Below, one piece after another: positions 8,802 to 17,316 of a DNA stretch of 64,000 bases. The position numbers were made by a program, and so were the translations under genes. Every line of letters begins with the position of its first letter. The first letter of the stretch is position 1. The stretch is from Ruegeria haliotis (GTDB taxonomy: Bacteria; Pseudomonadota; Alphaproteobacteria; Rhodobacterales; Rhodobacteraceae): assembly GCF_013377785.1 (NCBI RefSeq), contig NZ_JABXWT010000002.1:583143-647142 (forward strand), in the 5' to 3' direction. The notes under the pieces were generated by a model. That model did no database searches and was not told the DNA's origin. It saw only the letters and a program-made list of their open reading frames with translations.

Positions 8802-10106
8802 ATGAACCTGCTCTATTCCAATGACCGCAAGGCGGAATACCCGCTTAGCTGGTATGCGGCGACAGCCCATCCGTCGGACCGGTTTCCAGCGTTAACGGGT
8901 GATGCGACGGCGGATGTCTGTATTGTCGGCGGCGGGTACACGGGTCTTTCAGCCGCGCTGCATCTGGCGGAAGCGGGACTTGACGTTGTTCTGCTTGAGG
9001 CCCATCGCGTGGGTTTCGGTGCCTCTGGTCGAAATGGCGGTCAGTTGGGCAGCGCGCAAAGGATGGCTCAGGAAGATCTGGAGCGTCTGGTCGGCGAGGC
9101 CGACGCCGTCAAGCTTTGGAAGCTGGCCGAGGATGCCAAGGATCTGGTCAAATCCCTGATCTCCAGACATCAGATTGACTGCGACCTGAAACCGGGTGTG
9201 GCTGAAATGGCCCTCAGCGATGCCGAGCGCGGTGAATTGCACGACCACGCAGCGCACCTGTCCGGCAAATACGGCTATGACCAGATCGAAGTTCTGGATG
9301 CAGAGGCCGGCCATGCTCTGTGCCCCTCGCCCGCCTACAAGGGGGGATTGTTGGATATGGGGGCGGCTCATCTGCACCCGCTAAATTACGCCCTCGGACT
9401 GGCGCGTGCAGCCTCAACGGCAGGCGCACGCATTCATGAAGGCACCGAAGTTCTAAGCATCGAACAAGGTTCGCGTGTTTCGGTTCGAACTGCGCACGGG
9501 CAGGTTACGGCAAATCACGTCATTTTGGCATGCAACGGGTACTTGGGTGATTTGAACCGGCAGGTGGCCGCACGCGTCATGCCGATCAATAACTTCATCG
9601 CCGCGACCGAACCGCTTGGCGAGGACGCAGTTCGGGTTTTGACCCGGGATGTGGCCGTTGCGGATACCAAGTTCGTCGTGAACTATTTCCGTCTCAGCGC
9701 AGACGGCCGCCTGTTGTTTGGCGGCGGCGAAAGCTATGGCTATCGCTTTCCGACGGATATTACAGCGACGGTTCGCAAACCGATGACCCAGATATTTCCT
9801 CACCTAAAAGACGTAAAAATTGATTACGCTTGGGGTGGAACATTAGCCATCACCATGCGGCGGATGCCCTATCTGACGCGGGTTGCCCCCAACATCCTGT
9901 CTGCATCGGGTTATTCCGGTCATGGCGTTGGCACGGCTACCCATGCCGGTCAATTGATGGCTTTGGCTATTCAGGGTCAGGCCGAAGGATTTGACACGAT
10001 GTCCCGTGTACCCGCCCTGCCCTTTCCCGGCGGTGCGGCGCTGCGTAGCCCGCTCTTGGCGTTGGCGATGACGTGGTACACGCTGCGGGATCGTCTGGGG
10101 ATCTGA
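8802..10106 (+). CDS. FAD-dependent amine oxidoreductase (DadA/PuuB-like)
   Basis: A 434-residue flavoprotein of the glycine oxidase/DAO family. The dinucleotide-binding motif is CIVGGGYTGLSAALHLAEAG (from residue 40), with the second strand ending VVLLEAHRVGFGASGRNGG. The C-terminal FAD motif is SASGYSGHGVGTATHAGQL. In the Puu pathway, PuuB oxidises the gamma-glutamylated amine to the aldehyde, and this gene holds the matching fourth position of the operon, 12 nt after the second GS homologue. No aldehyde dehydrogenase or transporter gene follows in the window. Confidence 0.88.
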   Translation: MNLLYSNDRKAEYPLSWYAATAHPSDRFPALTGDATADVCIVGGGYTGLSAALHLAEAGLDVVLLEAHRVGFGASGRNGGQLGSAQRMAQEDLERLVGEADAVKLWKLAEDAKDLVKSLISRHQIDCDLKPGVAEMALSDAERGELHDHAAHLSGKYGYDQIEVLDAEAGHALCPSPAYKGGLLDMGAAHLHPLNYALGLARAASTAGARIHEGTEVLSIEQGSRVSVRTAHGQVTANHVILACNGYLGDLNRQVAARVMPINNFIAATEPLGEDAVRVLTRDVAVADTKFVVNYFRLSADGRLLFGGGESYGYRFPTDITATVRKPMTQIFPHLKDVKIDYAWGGTLAITMRRMPYLTRVAPNILSASGYSGHGVGTATHAGQLMALAIQGQAEGFDTMSRVPALPFPGGAALRSPLLALAMTWYTLRDRLGI

Positions 10107-10221
10107 ACCGCCTTCCAGTGCAACAGTTTGGTGAAATTTCGCCGAAGCGGCGAAAGGGGTCTTGGCACGGCCCAGTCATTTAATTTAAATAAACGAAAGT
10201 TAGAATTCGGGAAATCCAAAT

Positions 10222-11436
10222 ATGACGCTGCCACCCAACGTCCATGACGCCGAACCCATCCCCGCAGCCGCACGCGACGCCATTGACGCGTTGATGCAAT
10301 CGGGGGACCTGTTCCGATACACCGCGCCGCAAGACGCCCCTGTTGCTTTGCTCGAGGCTGAGTTCGCCGAATTGCTGGGTACGAAATTTGCGCTGGCGGT
10401 TTCCTCATGCTCGGCCGCGCTCTTCCTGTCGCTGAAAGCACTGAGACTGCCACGGGACGCACGGGTGCTGATCCCCGGCTTCACGTTCGCCGCGGTCCCC
10501 TCATCCATCATACATGCTGACTGCGTCCCGGTTCTGTGCGAGGTCGGCGAGAATTACCGCATCGATATGGCGGACTTTGCCGCCAAGCTGGACACGGTTC
10601 AGGCTGTCATTATCAGCCATATGCGTGGTCATACCTCGGACATGGACGCGATCATGGACTTGTGCGACGCGCGCGACATCCCGGTGATCGAAGACGCCGC
10701 ACATTCGCTGGGAACCACCTGGCATGGGCGCAATATCGGCACCATCGGAAAAATGGGCTGTTTCTCGTTCCAATCCTATAAGATGATCAATGCGGGCGAA
10801 GGTGGCATCCTGATCACCGACGACGCCGATCTGGTTGCGCGTGCCGTGATCATGTCGGGCGCTTATGAACACAACTGGCAGAAACACAAAGGCCCCCATG
10901 GCGATAATTCGCCCGAGCTGGAACAGGCCTTTGCGCGCTGGCAGAACAAGTTGCCGCTGTATAACCTGCGCATGAGCAACCTCAGCGCCGCTGTGATCCG
11001 TCCGCAAATCCCCGAACTTGCACGGCGTGTGCGCGACGGTCTGAAGAACTATGATTACATGGCAGACCGTCTGAACATCTCGCCCTATGTCGACGTCCCT
11101 GCCCCATTGGCACCCGAATGTCGCGCGCCGGACTCGATCCAGTTCAATCTTGTCGGAATGAACGAGTCAGAGATCCGCGCCTTCGCAGCTGCGTCCGAAT
11201 CCCGTGGCATCAAGGTTCAGGTCTTTGGCCTGAGCGAAGACAACGCCCGCGCCTTCTGGAATTGGCAGTTCCTTCCTGAGACATTCGAACTGCCCCAAAC
11301 CCGTGCCATGCTGATGAAAGCATGCGATGTGCGCCTGCCCGTACGCTTGACGCGCGAAGAACTGGACGTGATCGCCGATATTCTGCTGGCATCAGTGGGT
11401 GAGGTCACCGGACCCGTGCCCGTTTACGGCACCTAA
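10222..11436 (+). CDS. DegT/DnrJ/EryC1/StrS family PLP-dependent aminotransferase
   Basis: A 404-residue fold-type I PLP enzyme. Key stretches are SSCSAALFLSLKAL (phosphate cup), VIEDAAHSLG with Asp158 to the pyridine nitrogen, and SFQSYKMINAGEGG with Lys187 as Schiff-base lysine. This family usually aminates keto-sugars, or other ketones during cell-surface or antibiotic synthesis, but no sugar-nucleotide gene is nearby. A 115-nt gap separates it from the amine oxidation operon, so it may have its own promoter; a role in that pathway is possible but unsupported. Confidence 0.85.
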   Translation: MTLPPNVHDAEPIPAAARDAIDALMQSGDLFRYTAPQDAPVALLEAEFAELLGTKFALAVSSCSAALFLSLKALRLPRDARVLIPGFTFAAVPSSIIHADCVPVLCEVGENYRIDMADFAAKLDTVQAVIISHMRGHTSDMDAIMDLCDARDIPVIEDAAHSLGTTWHGRNIGTIGKMGCFSFQSYKMINAGEGGILITDDADLVARAVIMSGAYEHNWQKHKGPHGDNSPELEQAFARWQNKLPLYNLRMSNLSAAVIRPQIPELARRVRDGLKNYDYMADRLNISPYVDVPAPLAPECRAPDSIQFNLVGMNESEIRAFAAASESRGIKVQVFGLSEDNARAFWNWQFLPETFELPQTRAMLMKACDVRLPVRLTREELDVIADILLASVGEVTGPVPVYGT

Positions 11437-11466
11437 AAAAAACGGCCCGCACAATGCGGGCCTTTT
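11437..11466. terminator. Two-way Rho-independent terminator between the DegT-type gene and phaR
   Basis: GGCCCGC-ACAAT-GCGGGCC (11444-11462) is followed by TTTT on the plus strand and preceded by an A-run, which becomes a U-run for the minus strand. It serves both convergent transcripts. Confidence 0.85.
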
Positions 11467-11485
11467 CTTGTTCATTGACGGCGGA

Positions 11486-12037
11486 TCAATTCAGCTTGGA
11501 CAGCTTCTTTTGCAGCTCGGCCAATTGTTGCTTGATGTCGTCCAGATCCTCTTTGGATTCCGGCTTTCCTTCTTCCTTGTCCGGCCCGGACCATCCGCCT
11601 GACAGGCCACCGGTCATTGCCTTTAGAAAAGCCTGTTGCTGCGCCTGCATCGCATCAAAGCCCGGCATCTGCGACATGGGATTCATGGCGCTCATGTTTT
11701 CCACCATCTTGCTTTGGCTTTCGCGCAGCATATCGAACGAGCTTTGCAGGAACTGCGGCATCATCCCTCCGCCGGGAACCATGTAGCTGCGGACAAGATC
11801 GTTCAGCACGTTTACCGGCAGGACATTTTCACCGCGGCTTTCATGTTCGGCAATAATTTGAAGCAGGTACTGGCGTGTAAGATCATCGCCGCTTTTCAGA
11901 TCAATGATCTGTACTTCGCGCCCACCACGGATGAACCCCGCAATATCTTCAAGCGTGACGTAATCACTGGTCTCGGTGTTATACAGCCGACGGCTGGCAT
12001 AGCGCTTGATCAACAGCGGTTTTTCTTGATCCGACAC
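11486..12037 (-). CDS. phaR: Polyhydroxyalkanoate synthesis repressor PhaR
   Basis: A 183-residue repressor with a GTG start 7 nt after GGAGGAT. The N-terminal PHB/PHA-accumulation DNA-binding domain is unmistakable: LIKRYASRRLYNTETSDYVTLEDIAGFI, then EVQIIDLKSGDDLTRQYLLQII. A Met/Gln-rich middle and a C-terminal coiled coil (residues 157-183) follow. PhaR binds both DNA and PHB granules, and it leaves its operators when granules form. CTGC-N3-GCAG boxes near phaP and between phaC and phaZ fit its known target in Paracoccus. Confidence 0.95.
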   Translation of the reverse strand: MSDQEKPLLIKRYASRRLYNTETSDYVTLEDIAGFIRGGREVQIIDLKSGDDLTRQYLLQIIAEHESRGENVLPVNVLNDLVRSYMVPGGGMMPQFLQSSFDMLRESQSKMVENMSAMNPMSQMPGFDAMQAQQQAFLKAMTGGLSGGWSGPDKEEGKPESKEDLDDIKQQLAELQKKLSKLN

Positions 12038-12091
12038 CGGTTATCCTCCCCAAGGATGATGCGTTGCAGCAGAGGTTATGCGACTGCAGCA

Positions 12092-12123
12092 CAAAAAGAA
12101 AGGGCAGGTCAATCGACCTGCCC
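12092..12123 (-). terminator. Rho-independent terminator after phaP
   Basis: GGGCAGGTC-AATC-GACCTGCCC (12102-12123) is a perfect 9-bp stem, with an A-rich run at 12092-12101 that reads as a U-run on the minus strand. It separates the abundant phasin message from phaR. Confidence 0.85.
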
Positions 12124-12172
12124 AACGCGAGTGCACCAAATGGGAGGAATGGGCGCGTCTCGCGGATGTTTC

Positions 12173-12619
12173 TTACTTGGTGGTTGCGGCTTTCTTGGCA
12201 GCAGCAGTCACGTCGTTGGTCGCTTTTTTGACAGCAGCAGTTGCGTCTTCCGCAACATCTTTGCCAGCAGCCATCAGCAGTTCGACGGTCTCGGTCTGAA
12301 CTTTCTTGGCGATCTCAGCGAAAGCAGCCATGTTTTCCGCTGCAACTTCAGCAGAAGCGCTTGCGAAATCGGTTGCCGCCTTGGCGTAGTCAGCAGGGTC
12401 TGCCTTTGCCTTCGACATTTCGTTCAGTTTGGCCAAGGTTTCCTTGGTCCATTTGTTCGAGATCTCTGCCGATTTCTCAGCTGCGTCCAGAGCGACCGTC
12501 GACAGCTTTTCGTTCAGAGCCGCGGTCGATTTGAAGGCACCTTCCATTGCGGAAGTGTCTACCGGAAATGCGCCCATCATGTCTTTCATGATCGCGGAAA
12601 AGTCTTGAGTCTTTGCCAT
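12173..12619 (-). CDS. phaP: Phasin PhaP
   Basis: A 148-residue granule-coat protein of the phasin family: helical and alanine-rich, with almost no cysteine. The middle matches the phasin pattern (NEKLSTVALDAAEKSAEISNKW). The C-terminus is a low-complexity AVKKATNDVTAAAKKAATTK tail, as in many PHA-binding proteins. It coats and sizes PHB granules. It has its own terminator downstream and two PhaR boxes upstream, so strong PhaR-dependent expression is expected. Confidence 0.93.
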   Translation of the reverse strand: MAKTQDFSAIMKDMMGAFPVDTSAMEGAFKSTAALNEKLSTVALDAAEKSAEISNKWTKETLAKLNEMSKAKADPADYAKAATDFASASAEVAAENMAAFAEIAKKVQTETVELLMAAGKDVAEDATAAVKKATNDVTAAAKKAATTK

Positions 12620-12682
12620 TGTCCTAATCCTTTTGCCGAACCGAGCCCACCCCGGTTTTCATCAGCTTGAGGGCAATATGAT

Positions 12683-12697
12683 TGCTGCGCCGCAGCA
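12683..12697. promoter_or_regulatory. PhaR box 1 upstream of phaP
   Basis: TGCTGCGCCGCAGCA is a near-perfect palindrome containing CTGC-N3-GCAG, the consensus reported for Paracoccus denitrificans PhaR. It lies 64 nt upstream of the phaP start codon. Confidence 0.8.
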
Positions 12698-12712
12698 TTT
12701 CAAGTTTTTTCT

Positions 12713-12727
12713 TGCTGCGCCGCAGCA
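12713..12727. promoter_or_regulatory. PhaR box 2 upstream of phaP
   Basis: The identical 15-mer TGCTGCGCCGCAGCA recurs with its centre 30 bp from box 1 (about three helical turns), with T/A-rich sequence between them. This suggests two PhaR oligomers on one face of the DNA. Confidence 0.8.
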
Positions 12728-12749
12728 AAATTCCAGTTTCAAAGTAAAA

Positions 12750-14552
12750 TCAACCATTTGGCCTTGCAACAACATAGGTTCCAGGCGCTGGGACCAGGCG
12801 TGGATGATCCGAATCGCCCGTATCGCGGGCTGGTATCTGCTTGCCGGACCGCTTCTTCAACCAAGCTTCCCACATGGGCCACCAGGACCCTTTGTGAAAG
12901 TCGGCCTCTTTCAGCCAAGTATCCGCGTCAAGCTTCATGTCTGGATTGGTGTAGTGGCCGTATTTCTTCTTGCTGGGTGGGTTCACGATCCCGGCGATAT
13001 GGCCGGATTCCGACACCACAAAGGTTTTGGATCGCGAGCCCATCTTCTGCACCCCACGATAGCAATCCTTCCACGCAGCGATATGGTCGGTTTCACAGGT
13101 GATCGCCATCAATGGCACATCCACGTCACTGACATGCAGCTTGTGCCCCATCAGCTCGATACCGTCTGTGGCAAACTCGTTGCGCTGGCACAGACCTCGC
13201 AGATAATCGACCGCCATTTTCGCCGGAAGGTTCGCCCCATCACCGTTCCAATACAGCAGATCAAACGCGGGCGGCATTTCCCCCATCATATAACTGCGAA
13301 TGGCCGGTCCATAGATCAGATCGCGCGAGCGCAGAAATGACATGGTGCGCGCCATGATCCAGGATCGTAATACGCCTTCTTTGTTCACCTCTTCCTCGAT
13401 TCCATCAATGAAATCGTTTTGCAGAAACGGCGTAAACTCTCCCTGATCCGAAAAGTCGGTCAGTGCGGTAAAGAAGGTCGCGGACTTGATCGATTTGTCG
13501 CCGCGCTGTTTCAGCAACGACAATGTCAGGCTGAGCGTTGTACCCGCGATGCAATATCCCACCGCATTGACCTGTTTGACCTTGCAGATTTTCTTGACCT
13601 CATCAATCGCGGTCAAAAAGCCGTCCTGAATGTAGTCTTCCATTCCGGTTTCGGCATAGCTTTCATCCGGGTTGACCCAACTGACGACAAACAGGGTGTA
13701 TCCCTGCTCGGTCACCCATTTGATCAGGCTATTCTGCGCCTTCATGTCCAGAACATAGAATTTGTTTATCCAGGGCGGAAATAGAACGATGGGCGTTTCG
13801 CAAACCGTATCAGTCACGGGTTTATATTGGATCAGCTCCATCATCCGATTACGATAAACCACATCGCCCGGCGTGGTTGCCAGATTGCCTCCGACCTGAA
13901 AGGCATTCTCGTCCGCTAACCTGACGACCAGTTCGCCATCGTTGGCTTCAAGGTCTGCAACCAGGTTTTCAAGCCCCTTGATCAGCGATTGCCCTTCCGT
14001 CTCGACCGCCTTTTGCAGCGCATCCGGGTTCGTCGCCAGAAAGTTTGTCGGCGCCATCATATCGGTGATCTGCCGCGAGAAATACTGCAAACGCCGTCTG
14101 TCATTTGCATCCAGATCGTCGACTGAAGCGACGGCTTGGGCGATGACCTCGGCGTTGGTCTGATATTGTTGGCGGATAAGCCGGAAATAGGGGTTGGTCT
14201 CCCACATGGGATTGGAAAACCGTTTGTCACCGGGCTGCGGCGCCTCATCCTCAATCTCGCCTGTCGTAAGCGCTTGCTGCGCCTCAGCATAATTGAGAAC
14301 CGATTTCCCCCAGTATTCTATCTGTTGTTCCAACAACTTGGCGGGATTTTGCCAAGCCTCTGCCCAATAGGCTGTTGCTGCTCGTGCAAAAAGCTCTTGA
14401 TTCGGACCGTCCAGCGCGGGGGTGTGCGGCTTCTTAACCGCCATAATTTCGATCAGACGTTTAGAGAGCTGTTCGACCTTTTCCATATTTTCCTTAAGGC
14501 GTTCAATATGTTCGTCGGTCACATCGGGCATTTGGTCTTCACTTGTTGTCAT
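12750..14552 (-). CDS. phaC: Class I polyhydroxyalkanoate synthase PhaC
   Basis: A 600-residue class I PHA synthase that polymerises 3-hydroxyacyl-CoA at the granule surface. The lipase-like box is GYCIAG with nucleophile Cys334. The other triad members are Asp489 (CETDHIAAW) and His518 (SESGHIAGIVNPP). PWINKFYVLDM and FVVSWVNPD are strongly conserved synthase stretches. Length matches the class (about 590-610). It is divergent from phaZ across 111 nt that hold one PhaR box, and upstream of phaP on the same strand. Confidence 0.96.
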   Translation of the reverse strand: MTTSEDQMPDVTDEHIERLKENMEKVEQLSKRLIEIMAVKKPHTPALDGPNQELFARAATAYWAEAWQNPAKLLEQQIEYWGKSVLNYAEAQQALTTGEIEDEAPQPGDKRFSNPMWETNPYFRLIRQQYQTNAEVIAQAVASVDDLDANDRRRLQYFSRQITDMMAPTNFLATNPDALQKAVETEGQSLIKGLENLVADLEANDGELVVRLADENAFQVGGNLATTPGDVVYRNRMMELIQYKPVTDTVCETPIVLFPPWINKFYVLDMKAQNSLIKWVTEQGYTLFVVSWVNPDESYAETGMEDYIQDGFLTAIDEVKKICKVKQVNAVGYCIAGTTLSLTLSLLKQRGDKSIKSATFFTALTDFSDQGEFTPFLQNDFIDGIEEEVNKEGVLRSWIMARTMSFLRSRDLIYGPAIRSYMMGEMPPAFDLLYWNGDGANLPAKMAVDYLRGLCQRNEFATDGIELMGHKLHVSDVDVPLMAITCETDHIAAWKDCYRGVQKMGSRSKTFVVSESGHIAGIVNPPSKKKYGHYTNPDMKLDADTWLKEADFHKGSWWPMWEAWLKKRSGKQIPARDTGDSDHPRLVPAPGTYVVARPNG

Positions 14553-14576
14553 TTTAACAATTCCCCCCTAACCTCG

Positions 14577-14587
14577 CTGCCATGCAG
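14577..14587. promoter_or_regulatory. PhaR box between phaC and phaZ
   Basis: CTGCCATGCAG fits CTGC-N3-GCAG exactly and lies in the short divergent phaC/phaZ control region, 25 nt upstream of the phaC start codon. It is a single copy, unlike the pair at phaP. Confidence 0.65.
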
Positions 14588-14663
14588 AATAACGTCGTGG
14601 GTGTCGGGGGGCAAAGCGACGAATGGTCCGAACTCTCAGGCACACACTCAGGAGACCCCTTCG

Positions 14664-15935
14664 ATGCGCTACATGATGACCTACGACTTGATGGAATCCA
14701 TGCGCAATACCAACCAATGGCTGGGTGCGACGGCAAGCTCGATGGCGTCCTATCCATTGTTTTCGATGGTTCCAAACCCCGCCTTCAGCTGGATGGCGGC
14801 ATGGGGGGAAGTGACGGAACGCACGTTCCAACGCATGGTCGTGAAACCCGACTGGGGCATTCGCACATTCACGTGCGAAGACGGCAAAGACCATCTGGTC
14901 GAAGTGACCACGGTTCTGGAGCGCCCGTTTGGAGATCTGATCCATTTCAAGGTAAACGGACGCGAAGAGCAGCCGCGCAAAGTGCTTTTGGTTGCGCCAA
15001 TGTCCGGACACTATGCGACCCTTCTGCGCTCGACGGTTAAAAGCCTTCTGGTTAACTGTGAAGTCTATATTACCGATTGGCATAACGCACGCGATATTCC
15101 TGTGTCTGCGGGCAAGTTCGATGTCGAAGATTATACCCTCTACCTTGTCGATTTTATGAAAGAGCTTGGGCCGGACACACATGTCGTCGCTGTCTGCCAG
15201 CCCGTACCTCTGACTCTGGCCGCCACGGCTTATCTGGCCGAGGTCGAGCCCAAGGCCCAGCCCAGCACCCTGACCCTGATCGGTGGCCCGGTCGATCCGG
15301 ACGCCACGCCGACAGACGTGACCGACTTTGGCCGTCGCGTCACCATGGGACAGCTGGAAGAGACCATGATTCAGCGCGTCGGCTACAAGTATAAGGGCGT
15401 TGGGCGCATGGTCTATCCCGGCTTGCTGCAACTTGCCTCGTTCATGTCGATGAACGCCGATCGCCACTCCAAGGCATTCACGGATCAAATCCAGCGCGTC
15501 AGCCGCGATGAGGCATCCGATCAGGACGCCCACAACCGGTTTTATGACGAATACCTGGCCGTGATGGACATGACCGCCGAGTTCTATCTGTCCACGGTCG
15601 AGCGCGTTTTCAAAAACCGCGAAATTGCGCGCAACGAATTCGTGGTTGCCGGTCACAAAGTGGATATGAGCAAGATCACCAACGTTGCCGTCAAAACGGT
15701 CGAAGGCGCGAATGACGATATCTCTGCTCCCGGCCAATGTATTGCTGCACTGGATCTTTGCACCAGCTTGCCAGACAGCAAAAAGGCCAGCCACGTCGAA
15801 CCCGGCGCAGGCCATTACGGCATCTTCGCAGGCCGCAGTTGGCGCGACAACATCCGCCCGCTGGTTATTGATTTCATGAACGAGAACAGCCGCAAACCTC
15901 GCCGTCGCGCCGCAAACCGGAACAAAGTGGCCTGA
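14664..15935 (+). CDS. phaZ: Intracellular polyhydroxyalkanoate depolymerase PhaZ
   Basis: A 423-residue intracellular PHB depolymerase. I chose the ATG at 14664, behind CAGGAGA; the frame is open far upstream only because it runs antisense to phaC. The nucleophile is cysteine in VVAVCQPVPL (Cys178), as in the Ralstonia PhaZa1 type. The C-terminal VEPGAGHYGIFAGRSW carries the catalytic histidine. There is no signal peptide, which fits native intracellular granules. It mobilises the polymer made by the divergent phaC. Confidence 0.94.
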   Translation: MRYMMTYDLMESMRNTNQWLGATASSMASYPLFSMVPNPAFSWMAAWGEVTERTFQRMVVKPDWGIRTFTCEDGKDHLVEVTTVLERPFGDLIHFKVNGREEQPRKVLLVAPMSGHYATLLRSTVKSLLVNCEVYITDWHNARDIPVSAGKFDVEDYTLYLVDFMKELGPDTHVVAVCQPVPLTLAATAYLAEVEPKAQPSTLTLIGGPVDPDATPTDVTDFGRRVTMGQLEETMIQRVGYKYKGVGRMVYPGLLQLASFMSMNADRHSKAFTDQIQRVSRDEASDQDAHNRFYDEYLAVMDMTAEFYLSTVERVFKNREIARNEFVVAGHKVDMSKITNVAVKTVEGANDDISAPGQCIAALDLCTSLPDSKKASHVEPGAGHYGIFAGRSWRDNIRPLVIDFMNENSRKPRRRAANRNKVA

Positions 15936-15940
15936 AGGCT

Positions 15941-16525
15941 ATGGGCGAGAACGCACCATCCGATCTCGCCTTTTCCTGCACGTGTGGGTCATTGAAGGGC
16001 CGCATCACGGCAAAGGGGGCCAAGTCCGGCACCCATGTCGCGTGCTTTTGCCAGGACTGCCGGGCTGCCCAACTGTATTTCGGACAACCCGATCCGGCAC
16101 CGGGCCCGGTGGAAATTTTACAAATCACGCCGGAAGAGATCGAAATCGAGACCGGCTTAGAGCATCTGGCCGTGATGAGGCTCAGCCCCAGGGGCATGCT
16201 GCGCTGGTATGCCAACTGCTGCAATGCGCCGCTGGCCACGACCTCGAGAACACCGAAATTTCCATTTGCCGGATTTATCTTACAACGGATTACCAACCCT
16301 CAAGGCCTGGGTCCAATAACAACGCGCGGATTTGTGCCCCAGCCGAATGGCAAACAAAAACATGAAAGGCTCGGGCACGCTATCTTCGGCATGTTAAACC
16401 GCGTCGCCAGATCGCGGCTGTCTGGAAGTTGGAAGAATACCCCGTTCTTCAATCACAAAACCAGTGAGCCGGTAGTAACCCCGACGGTCATCAGCAAAAG
16501 CGAACGCGCAGCGCTCTATCATTAG
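15941..16525 (+). CDS. GFA-like/DUF6151 cysteine-rich protein
   Basis: A 194-residue cytoplasmic protein starting 5 nt after the phaZ stop codon. Cys pairs in FSCTCGSLKG, ACFCQDCRAAQ and ANCCNAP resemble the zinc-binding pattern of glutathione-dependent formaldehyde-activating (GFA) proteins. The remainder fits what is called DUF6151. The reaction is unknown. The tight spacing to phaZ suggests co-transcription but does not prove a role in PHA metabolism. Its stop overlaps the convergent hydrolase stop by 4 nt. Confidence 0.7.
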   Translation: MGENAPSDLAFSCTCGSLKGRITAKGAKSGTHVACFCQDCRAAQLYFGQPDPAPGPVEILQITPEEIEIETGLEHLAVMRLSPRGMLRWYANCCNAPLATTSRTPKFPFAGFILQRITNPQGLGPITTRGFVPQPNGKQKHERLGHAIFGMLNRVARSRLSGSWKNTPFFNHKTSEPVVTPTVISKSERAALYH

Positions 16526-17232
16526 TCCAGCCGGTGCCGGGCCTCCAACCAGTTTTGCATAGCGTCGATGACGATCTTCGGCGTCTCAAGCGTTGGTAAA
16601 TGTCCGGCGCTGTCAATGACTTGCAGATCCGCTCCGGGGATCAGATCCGCCATGAAAGCGTGTTTACGAACCGGCGTCAGCCTGTCGTGCGCCCCGCACA
16701 GGATCAATGTCGGCACTTTGATCCGACGCAAGGCCCCCTGTTGATCCGGGCGCCGCTGCAAGGCACGCATCTGGCGCACAAACAAATCCGGCCCAAGATC
16801 AAGCGCCATGGCCAGCAAGCCGTTCAGAATGGGAATCCGTTGCGGCCCCGGCGCCAACGTGTCCGAGCCCACAACCTTGCGCATCACCTCTTCCAGCCGT
16901 CCGGCTTGCGCACCAATTATCAGATCTTCGCGCCCGGCAGCGATCTGCGGCGTATCAGCCTGCGCATCAGTCGCCATAAGACACAGGCGCGATACCCGTT
17001 CAGGCGCGCGTCGGATCAACTCCAACGCCACCACACCGCCCATGCTTAACCCAGCGAGGGCAAATCGGTGCGGCAGTTGATCCAACAGGCCCGAGGCAAT
17101 TTCTTCAATGCGCTCACCCATAGAAACAGGCGCGACGGTCACGGCCCGGGAACGCGACAATACATCGATCTGAGGGTGAAACAGTCGAGCGTCACACATT
17201 AAACCAGGTAACAATACCAGCGGCTCGATCAC
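16522..17232 (-). CDS. Alpha/beta hydrolase
   Basis: A 236-residue alpha/beta hydrolase. The nucleophile is Ser63 in GLSMGG, the acid is in CGAHDRLTP and the histidine is in DSAGHLPTLE. A short cap region lies at about residues 110-165. There is no signal peptide. Small soluble hydrolases of this kind include carboxylesterases and BioH-like enzymes; the substrate cannot be told. It is the most downstream of a minus-strand run of hydrolase-type genes. Confidence 0.85.
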   Translation of the reverse strand: MIEPLVLLPGLMCDARLFHPQIDVLSRSRAVTVAPVSMGERIEEIASGLLDQLPHRFALAGLSMGGVVALELIRRAPERVSRLCLMATDAQADTPQIAAGREDLIIGAQAGRLEEVMRKVVGSDTLAPGPQRIPILNGLLAMALDLGPDLFVRQMRALQRRPDQQGALRRIKVPTLILCGAHDRLTPVRKHAFMADLIPGADLQVIDSAGHLPTLETPKIVIDAMQNWLEARHRLD

Positions 17233-17316
17233 GCAGGTCCTCCATCTGCTCGGTTTTCCGAGTCCTTCCGAATGCTCTCAGGATGAAAGTTTTGCGGCAC
17301 CCGGGCAAGGAAAACT

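Noticed and set aside
14568..15815. Long minus-strand open frame (415 codons) opposite phaZ
   Set aside because: Antisense shadow of phaZ, with no domain and no ribosome-binding site.
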